Virus record (IMG/VR): IMGVR_UViG_3300021185_002167 | Location: 1-64,000 of that record | Reading direction: 5' to 3' (one strand) | Length of the DNA: 64,000 nt | Origin: a virus | In this document: in pieces, positions 58,848-64,000 of the stretch | How positions within the stretch are numbered: position 1 is the stretch's first letter | Layout of the letters: the number at the start of each line of letters is the position of its first letter | Made by a program: the position numbers and the translations under genes | The notes under the pieces: generated by a model | The model's input: the letters and a program-made list of their open reading frames with translations, nothing else | The model's database searches: none | What the model was told of the DNA's origin: nothing

Positions 58848-59392
58848 TGACATTTAACGAATATAGCAATACTTTAGATGATAAAATTTTTAAAGATTTT
58901 TTACTTGAAAGTGGGCTTAACGAAGAAGAATTAAAAGAAAATTGGGGCTTATTAGCAAGACTAGCCGGTGGTGTTTTAACTGGCGCAAGAGTAATGTTAT
59001 GGAATAGAGCTACTAAAACTGCATTAAAAGGAGTTTTTGCAGTAGGAATTGTTCCAGCTGCAGTACTTGGTAGTGTAGCATCATTAGGTGCTATGCTTTG
59101 TAGTTGGTTAGCCTTAGATATGGAAACATGTGCTCAGCTTGCTAAAGCAATATATTATGTAGGAATTACAGTTGCAGGAGCTTTTATGGCTTTAATGGGT
59201 AAAAAAGCAGCATTAAAATTTATTAATTGGGCAAATAAAAATAGAATTGATATTCAAGTTAAAAATTTACAAAACAAGAAAAAGTTAACTAAAGCCGATT
59301 TAGAAACAATAAAAAAAATAGCTAGAAAATATAATACTAAACAAACTCTAGATAACAAAGGCCTTGAAAAATTTAGGAAAAAGATAGCATAA
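58844..59392 (+). CDS. Head-targeted membrane-active-like protein
   Basis: 182 residues. Starts MMTFNEYSNTLDDKIFKDFLLE|S, a longer targeting-type sequence. Two hydrophobic stretches (ALKGVFAVGIVPAAVLGSVASLGAMLCSWLAL and AIYYVGITVAGAFMALMG) suggest membrane insertion; a basic C-terminus follows. If packaged, it could form a pore during DNA entry; this is speculative. Confidence 0.55.
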   Translation: MMTFNEYSNTLDDKIFKDFLLESGLNEEELKENWGLLARLAGGVLTGARVMLWNRATKTALKGVFAVGIVPAAVLGSVASLGAMLCSWLALDMETCAQLAKAIYYVGITVAGAFMALMGKKAALKFINWANKNRIDIQVKNLQNKKKLTKADLETIKKIARKYNTKQTLDNKGLEKFRKKIA

Positions 59393-59625
59393 TGAAAAGG
59401 ACATTTAAAGAATTTGAAGGTATGTGGGAAGACGCAGCAGCTAATTCAGTAGCTGGCGGTGGTGTATCAATGCCATCAGACATGATGCCAAAAGCATCTC
59501 TTAAAAAACATAAAAAAAGAATCTATGACGGTAGAACCAAAGAAGGTAAAAAGTTTGTAGAAAGAATATTAGCAAGAAGAAATGCAAAAATCAGCGCAAT
59601 GGAAAAAAACGATGAAAACGTTTAA
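59392..59625 (+). CDS. Small head-cluster protein
   Basis: 77 residues. MKRTFKEFEGMWEDAAANSVAGGGVSMP: a targeting-like start followed by a Gly/Ser region, then a basic segment KRIYDGRTKEGKKFVERILARRN of a recurrent phage type. TAATG overlap with the previous gene. Function unknown. Confidence 0.6.
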   Translation: MKRTFKEFEGMWEDAAANSVAGGGVSMPSDMMPKASLKKHKKRIYDGRTKEGKKFVERILARRNAKISAMEKNDENV

Positions 59626-59905
59626 AGAATTTAAAAAAGATATCAGTGAAGCTTATAAGTTTGATAAAAACGACTTTAGGTATTGGAGATCAGGTGGTAT
59701 GGAACTTAAGCTAAGAAATGGCGCATACGGATCTGACGTTGAACAGGCATTTAAAAAGGCTGGATATGATGTGTATGGTAGAGATGTAGATATTAATAGA
59801 GATTCTATTAAGTTTAACTCATACAGTAAACATTGGGGAACAGACGATAAAAAAATACGTAAAGTAGTATTAAAAGTTCTTGGTGTAGATATAGAAAGAT
59901 TATAA
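59612..59905 (+). CDS. Small head-targeted protein
   Basis: 97 residues from ATG 59612 (overlap 14 nt with the previous gene). MKTFKEFKKDISE|A gives an I-x-E|A site. The body (MELKLRNGAYGSDVEQAFKKAGYDVYGRDVDINRDSIKFNSYSKHWGTDDKKIRKVVLKVLG) looks like a small ferredoxin-type alpha/beta domain, unrecognised. Confidence 0.6.
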   Translation: MKTFKEFKKDISEAYKFDKNDFRYWRSGGMELKLRNGAYGSDVEQAFKKAGYDVYGRDVDINRDSIKFNSYSKHWGTDDKKIRKVVLKVLGVDIERL

Positions 59906-59906
59906 T

Positions 59907-60149
59907 ATGAAAAATTTTATTATTAGCACGTGGGAAAAGATTCAATGGTTCTTAAGACTATTTCAAAAGAGGTATACTATATACGTATCATTTGATAGCC
60001 AATGGGGAAATGAAGACGATCAAGTATACATGCACGTAAGAAAAGTAATCAAAGCAAATTTCAAAGAATTAAAGTTTAGAACTGATGACAAAAGAGTTAT
60101 ACATATTAGAGGTATGCAAGGACTCAGATATAAGATAGAGGATGAATAG
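59907..60149 (+). CDS. Small hypothetical protein
   Basis: 80 residues, basic amphipathic N-terminus (MKNFIISTWEKIQWFLRLFQKR) then beta-rich region. No targeting site and no family recognised. The TAG stop shares its last base with the next GTG start. Confidence 0.6.
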   Translation: MKNFIISTWEKIQWFLRLFQKRYTIYVSFDSQWGNEDDQVYMHVRKVIKANFKELKFRTDDKRVIHIRGMQGLRYKIEDE

Positions 60150-60244
60150 TGATTAAAAAATTCATTAACGATATCAAAGAAGAGCTTAAATCTGCTCACT
60201 GGTTATGGTGGGTAGGATTAATTTGTTTATTGGTACTATTATAA
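60149..60244 (+). CDS. 31-residue membrane peptide (GTG start)
   Basis: Amphipathic helix (IKKFINDIKEELKSA) plus one span (HWLWWVGLICLLVLL). GAGGA lies 7 nt upstream of the GTG, and the gene abuts the preceding stop. It directly precedes the spanin genes, so it may belong to the lysis set. Confidence 0.5.
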   Translation: MIKKFINDIKEELKSAHWLWWVGLICLLVLL

Positions 60245-60257
60245 TAGAGGACAAATA

Positions 60258-60638
60258 ATGAATCAAATGTTTATTGGTATTATTCTTGTTATGGGATTAG
60301 GTGGTTATTATCTATATAACGAAAACCAAACACTCACTCAGAATAATATAAAATTAGAATCAGCTGTTGAAGAGCAAAAGCAAACAATGGCAATCATGAA
60401 AGAGCAATACGAAAAGCAAGGTAAAGCTCTCATGAATATGACTCGAGTTAATGCTCAAATAGAAGCTGAAAAGGCTGAATATTTAGCAATATTTTCTCGA
60501 CATAATTTAGATAACCTTGCATTAAAGAAACCAGGTCTCATTGAACTTAGATTTAATAAAGCAAGTGAAGGCGTAATGGAGGGACTCGAAGATGATACAG
60601 AAGTATTGTACAATCTCAGCACTAATCCTAGTAATTAG
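60258..60638 (+). CDS. i-spanin-like protein
   Basis: 126 residues. N-terminal span (MFIGIILVMGLGGYYLY), then a long periplasmic-type coiled coil (NENQTLTQNNIKLESAVEEQKQTMAIMKEQYEKQ), the plan of Rz-type inner-membrane spanins. The lipoprotein gene starts inside it in another frame (47-nt overlap), as in many Rz/Rz1 pairs. Together they would fuse inner and outer membranes at lysis. Confidence 0.65.
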   Translation: MNQMFIGIILVMGLGGYYLYNENQTLTQNNIKLESAVEEQKQTMAIMKEQYEKQGKALMNMTRVNAQIEAEKAEYLAIFSRHNLDNLALKKPGLIELRFNKASEGVMEGLEDDTEVLYNLSTNPSN

Positions 60639-61101
60639 TAGTTGTAGTTTATTACCTACTAAACAAATAGATATAGTATCTAAGCCAGTGCAGATAGATA
60701 TTATGCAACCAGATTTACCACGACCAGTCGAACTTACAGCACCTCAATGGTATGTTGTATCTGAAGCAAGAATAACTAATCCATGTAAAAAGGTAGATGA
60801 TAAAAGACCTAAGGCTTGTGATTTATCTGAAAGAGAAAATCCAGATTGGCCTGAAGGTTATACATATCTTGATAGATTTTTAGATGATATGAAAGATCAG
60901 AATAACGGCGAAATTGTATTTGTTGCCACATCAGTTGGCGATTATAAAGTCATGGCAGAAGACATGCAAGAATTAAAACGATACATTAAACAGTTAGGCG
61001 AAGTAGTAATCTACTATCGAAGTGTTACCATGCCTAATGGTGATAAAGGTGTAGGAGTTGGTATCAAAACTCCTGAATCAGTATCAGAAATTCGCGGCTA
61101 A
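60592..61101 (+). CDS. o-spanin-like outer-membrane lipoprotein
   Basis: 169 residues. Signal peptide MIQKYCTISALILVISSC with lipobox I-S-S-C18. Mature part has a Pro-rich start (KPVQIDIMQPDLPRPVELTAPQWYVV) and a folded C-terminal region (LDRFLDDMKDQNNGEIVFVATSVGDYKVMAEDMQELKRYI) longer than typical Rz1. Overlap with the i-spanin-like gene supports a spanin role, though the larger folded domain suggests an additional function. Confidence 0.65.
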   Translation: MIQKYCTISALILVISSCSLLPTKQIDIVSKPVQIDIMQPDLPRPVELTAPQWYVVSEARITNPCKKVDDKRPKACDLSERENPDWPEGYTYLDRFLDDMKDQNNGEIVFVATSVGDYKVMAEDMQELKRYIKQLGEVVIYYRSVTMPNGDKGVGVGIKTPESVSEIRG

Positions 61102-61118
61102 AAAACTTAAAATAAACG

Positions 61119-61147
61119 TTTACAAATGCCGCGTTTTGTGGTATAAT
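61119..61147 (+). promoter_or_regulatory. Early-type promoter for nrdA, near-leaderless
   Basis: TTTACA / 17 bp / TATAAT with TGG; predicted start near 61154 leaves a 4-nt leader before the ATG at 61158, with no Shine-Dalgarno. Confidence 0.88.
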
Positions 61148-61157
61148 ATATAATATA

Positions 61158-63467
61158 ATGAATAAAGAAAACACTACAATTAACGTCACTAAAAGGGATG
61201 GTACAAATCAACCTTTTAATTTAGACAAAGTCCACAAAGTCCTTGAATGGGCGGTTGAAGATATCTCAGGCGTATCAATGTCTGAAATAGAACTCAAAGC
61301 GAATATACAACTATATGATAAGATAGAAGCTTATGATATACATGAGTTGTTAATCAAATCAGCTGCTGAGCTTATATCTGAACATACTCCAAACTATCAG
61401 TTTGTTGCAGCTCGTCTTATATCTTATAAGATGAGAAAAGAAGCTTATGGTAAATACACACCACCTGAGTTAAATACTATTATAGAAAGAAATATAGAAC
61501 TAGGTGTATATGACAGTGAAGTCACTCAAATGTATACTCAAGAAGAAATATCAGAACTCAGTGATTATATCAAACATGATAGAGACGATACATTTACATA
61601 TGCAGGTATGGAACAATTCAGAGGTAAGTATCTGGTTCAAGATAGAAGAACTAAAAAACTATTTGAAACTCCACAAGTATTGTATATGATGATTGCAATG
61701 ACTTTATTTGGTAAATACAAAGATAACAGATTAAAATACGTAAAGGACTATTATGATGCAACATCTCTCTTCTATATATCACTCCCTACGCCAATCATGG
61801 CAGGAGTTAGAACACCGACTCGACAATTCAGTTCTTGTGTTCTTATTGAATCAGGAGATTCCCTTGATTCTATTAATGCTACTGCTTCATCTATTGTTAA
61901 ATATATAAGTAAAAAAGCAGGTATAGGAATAGGAGCTGGTTCTATCAGAGCAAATGGCGCTAAGGTAGGAGATGGTTCAGTAGTTCATACAGGACTTATA
62001 CCATTTCTAAAATACTTTCAGTCAGCTGTTAAATCATGTTCACAAGGTGGAGTAAGAGGTGGAGCAGCTACTGTATATCTACCTTTATGGCATTATGAAT
62101 TTGAAGACTTAATCGTACTTAAAAACAATAAAGGTACTGATGAAACAAGAGTTCGTCACATGGATTATGCATTTCAATTTAACAAACTTATGTATGAAAG
62201 ACTTTTATCTGGCGGGAACATAACATTTTTCGATCCAAATGATGTACCTGGTTTATATGATGCATTTTTTGTAGATCAAGACAAATTTCAAGAGTTATAC
62301 GAAAAATACGAGAGAGCTCACAGTATAAGGAAAAAAACATTACCAGCTTTAGAAGTATTTCAATCATTCTTAACAGAAAGAAAAGATACTGGTAGGATAT
62401 ATCTTATGAATGTAGACCATGCTAACGATCATGGTTCATTTATACCAGAGAAAGCTCCTATCAAAATGAGTAACCTATGTTGCGAAATTGATTTACCTAC
62501 AACACCATTAGAAAGTAATGATGATACAGATGGAGAAATATCTCTTTGTACTTTATCAGCAATTAACTGGGGACTTATAAATGAAACACATGAATTTGAA
62601 AAATATTGCGACCTTACAGTACGTGCTCTTAATGAGTTATTGGACTACCAAGGCTATCCAATCGAAGCAGCAAAACAAGGGACTCTTAATAGAAGACCTT
62701 TGGGCGTTGGAATTATCAATCTTGCCTATTTTCTAGCTAAAAGAGGACTTAAATATGACGAATCAGCATACGAAGTTGTTGATGAATATGCTGAAGCTTG
62801 GTCATATTATTTGTTAAAAAGTTCAGCAAACCTTGCAGCTGAAAGAGGAAAATTGATATATAATACAGATACGAAATATTCTAAAGGAATACTTCCTATC
62901 GATACTTATAAGAGAGCGATAGATAATCTTATAGTGCATAGAGAGCGTTTACCGTGGGAAGAGTTAAGAGAACAACTCAGAGAAACTGGTATTAGAAACT
63001 CTACGCTAATGGCCTTGATGCCCGCTGAAACAAGCGCTCAGATAAGTAATAGTACGAATGGTATTGAACCACCAAGAGCATTGGTATCGTACAAACAAAG
63101 TAAAGATGGAGTGATGGCTCAGGTTGTGCCTGGATATCATCATCTTAAAAATAAATATGATTTACTCTGGGATCAAAAGTCTCCGGAGGGATATCTTGCA
63201 ATATGTGGTATATTACAAAAATATATTGACCAAGGAATCTCTGTAAATACATCTTATAATCCTGAACACTTTGAGGATAATAAGGTACCTATGTCAGTAA
63301 TGATAAAGGATTTAGTAACATCATATAAGTATGGATTAAAGCAATTATATTACTTCAACACATTTGATGGAGCTGGAGAAATGACTGATGGAGAAACTCA
63401 TCATGCCTACGACGGCAAGAGCGAAACATTTGTTGATGATGAGGATTGCGATTCATGCAAGATTTAA
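61158..63467 (+). CDS. nrdA: Class Ia ribonucleotide reductase alpha subunit
   Basis: 769 residues (E. coli NrdA 761). N-terminal ATP-cone (VTKRDGTNQPFNLDKVHKVLEWA), RQFSSCVLIESGDS (active-site Cys), GGVRGGAATVYLPLWH, NLCCEIDLPT (Cys pair region), ETSAQISNSTNGIEPPRA, and C-terminal redox Cys764/Cys767 in DCDSCKI. Reduces NDPs to dNDPs for phage DNA synthesis. All key residues are visible. Confidence 0.96.
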   Translation: MNKENTTINVTKRDGTNQPFNLDKVHKVLEWAVEDISGVSMSEIELKANIQLYDKIEAYDIHELLIKSAAELISEHTPNYQFVAARLISYKMRKEAYGKYTPPELNTIIERNIELGVYDSEVTQMYTQEEISELSDYIKHDRDDTFTYAGMEQFRGKYLVQDRRTKKLFETPQVLYMMIAMTLFGKYKDNRLKYVKDYYDATSLFYISLPTPIMAGVRTPTRQFSSCVLIESGDSLDSINATASSIVKYISKKAGIGIGAGSIRANGAKVGDGSVVHTGLIPFLKYFQSAVKSCSQGGVRGGAATVYLPLWHYEFEDLIVLKNNKGTDETRVRHMDYAFQFNKLMYERLLSGGNITFFDPNDVPGLYDAFFVDQDKFQELYEKYERAHSIRKKTLPALEVFQSFLTERKDTGRIYLMNVDHANDHGSFIPEKAPIKMSNLCCEIDLPTTPLESNDDTDGEISLCTLSAINWGLINETHEFEKYCDLTVRALNELLDYQGYPIEAAKQGTLNRRPLGVGIINLAYFLAKRGLKYDESAYEVVDEYAEAWSYYLLKSSANLAAERGKLIYNTDTKYSKGILPIDTYKRAIDNLIVHRERLPWEELREQLRETGIRNSTLMALMPAETSAQISNSTNGIEPPRALVSYKQSKDGVMAQVVPGYHHLKNKYDLLWDQKSPEGYLAICGILQKYIDQGISVNTSYNPEHFEDNKVPMSVMIKDLVTSYKYGLKQLYYFNTFDGAGEMTDGETHHAYDGKSETFVDDEDCDSCKI

Positions 63468-63688
63468 AGAAAAAAATAAACGACAGAATGGATATCCTAC
63501 AAGATTGGATGGAGCAGGATTACCATCTTAAAAGACCTGACGTTGTTTATGAACATACATTAACAGTAAGTAAATTCTGGCCTGTATTATCTGAAGAGGA
63601 TAGAGATTATATACAAGGCGTACAATTTGCAATTGATACAAAATCGAACATATCTTGGAGACCGAATGCCGATACTACAGAAAAATAA
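63455..63688 (+). CDS. Small protein between nrdA and nrdB
   Basis: 77 residues from ATG 63455, overlapping nrdA by 13 nt and nrdB by 23 nt. [60 protein letters not shown]: helical, acidic/Trp-rich, not recognised. Tight interleaving suggests co-translation with the reductase. Confidence 0.65.
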   Translation: MQDLKKKINDRMDILQDWMEQDYHLKRPDVVYEHTLTVSKFWPVLSEEDRDYIQGVQFAIDTKSNISWRPNADTTEK

Positions 63689-64000
63689 AAAATCACATCT
63701 AGAACGTAACATGTTTTTTGATAATGGTGTTGACATCGCAAGATACGATCAAGTCAAATATCCACAATTAGAAAAAATAACAGACAAACAACTTGGTTTC
63801 TTTTGGAGACCAGAAGAAGTAGATGTATCAAAAGATAAGAAAGACTTTTATGAGCTTTCAGAGCATGAGCAACATATCTTTACATCTAATCTTAAAAGAC
63901 AGATTGTTTTAGATAGTGTACAAGGACGAGCTCCTAATATGGCATTTCTTCCTATATGTTCTTTACCAGAAGTAGAGAACTGGGTAGAGACATGGTCATT
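63666..64000 (+). CDS. nrdB: Class Ia ribonucleotide reductase beta subunit, 3'-partial
   Basis: The first ~111 codons are present; the gene runs off the window. [38 protein letters not shown] and [47 protein letters not shown] align closely with E. coli NrdB, including the first iron ligand (Asp in VLDSVQG). Provides the tyrosyl-radical/di-iron partner of NrdA. Confidence 0.94.
   Translation, partial: MPILQKNKKSHLERNMFFDNGVDIARYDQVKYPQLEKITDKQLGFFWRPEEVDVSKDKKDFYELSEHEQHIFTSNLKRQIVLDSVQGRAPNMAFLPICSLPEVENWVETWS

Noticed and set aside
1-64000. CRISPR arrays, insertion sequences, integrase/attachment sites, photosynthesis genes
   Set aside because: Looked for and not seen: no regularly spaced repeats, no transposase or integrase motifs, no psbA/psbD-like protein. 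The only multi-copy intergenic repeat is the 37-bp element.

Overview
The window is 64 kb of an AT-rich tailed-phage genome of the T4-like myovirus superfamily. Every gene I can support lies on the + strand, closely packed, often with ATGA or TAATG overlaps. Recognisable T4 homologues include neck, terminase, sheath, tube, portal, protease, scaffold and capsid (13-23), uvsY, uvsW, 55, 46/47, 45, 44/62, regA, 43, 42, uvsX, 41 and nrdA/nrdB. Accessory genes (hsp20, CobS/CobT-like pair, MazG-like, ribosomal protein bS21, GroES-like, DUF5872- and DUF6267-like head-cluster genes) are of the kind seen in marine T4-like phages. A lipoprotein spanin implies a Gram-negative host. I cannot name the host; a low-GC marine proteobacterium such as SAR11 is a guess. 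There are no photosynthesis genes here.

Layout. 1-17.7 kb: tail fibres, then the virion assembly block 13-14-15-16-17, a RimK-like ATP-grasp ligase, 18-19-20-67-68-21-22-23 and a tail-tube-like paralogue. 17.7-23.8 kb: recombination and late-transcription control (uvsY, uvsW, Sm-like protein, sigma-55, a 60-aa basic protein, 47, 46). 23.8-23.95 kb: two tandem tRNA-like structures, the first alanine-like. 24-27.7 kb: an HExxH/VWA protein and its MoxR/CobS-type AAA+ partner. 27.8-34.6 kb: clamp, clamp loader, RegA, small heat-shock protein, DNA polymerase. 34.6-44.3 kb: nucleotide and DNA-modification genes (MazG-like, AEP-primase-like, Nmad1-like, dCMP hydroxymethylase, dCMP deaminase, inositol-phosphate synthase, HAD phosphatase, a pyrophosphorylase/HhH-like protein, an SGNH-like protein, a divergent C5-methyltransferase) plus a SleB hydrolase and a GroES-like protein. 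44.3-47.5 kb: bS21, UvsX, gp41 helicase. 47.6-48.7 kb: small early genes. 48.7-60.2 kb: a long late operon of probable internal head proteins, many with a T4-type N-terminal capsid-targeting sequence. 60.2-61.1 kb: spanins. 61.1-64 kb: nrdA and the start of nrdB.

Regulation can be read directly. Twelve near-identical early-type promoters (TTTACA, exactly 17 bp, TATAAT, usually TGG before the -10) precede replication and takeover units; one of the twelve faces left. Eleven intergenic TATAAATA boxes precede virion and other late genes, matching the presence of gp55 and gp45. Six start codons sit within about 5 nt of the predicted transcription start and lack a Shine-Dalgarno, so leaderless mRNAs are predicted; the phage also carries its own bS21. 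Four other late leaders begin with a hairpin. A 37-bp repeat sits at a fixed distance upstream of three early promoters.

The most novel material is the head-targeted protein cluster (including a KxDG nucleotidyltransferase-like protein), the probable DNA hypermodification module around gene 42, the AAA+/VWA-metalloprotease pair with its shared upstream repeat, the unusual tRNA-like pair, and the combination of leaderless promoters with a phage bS21.
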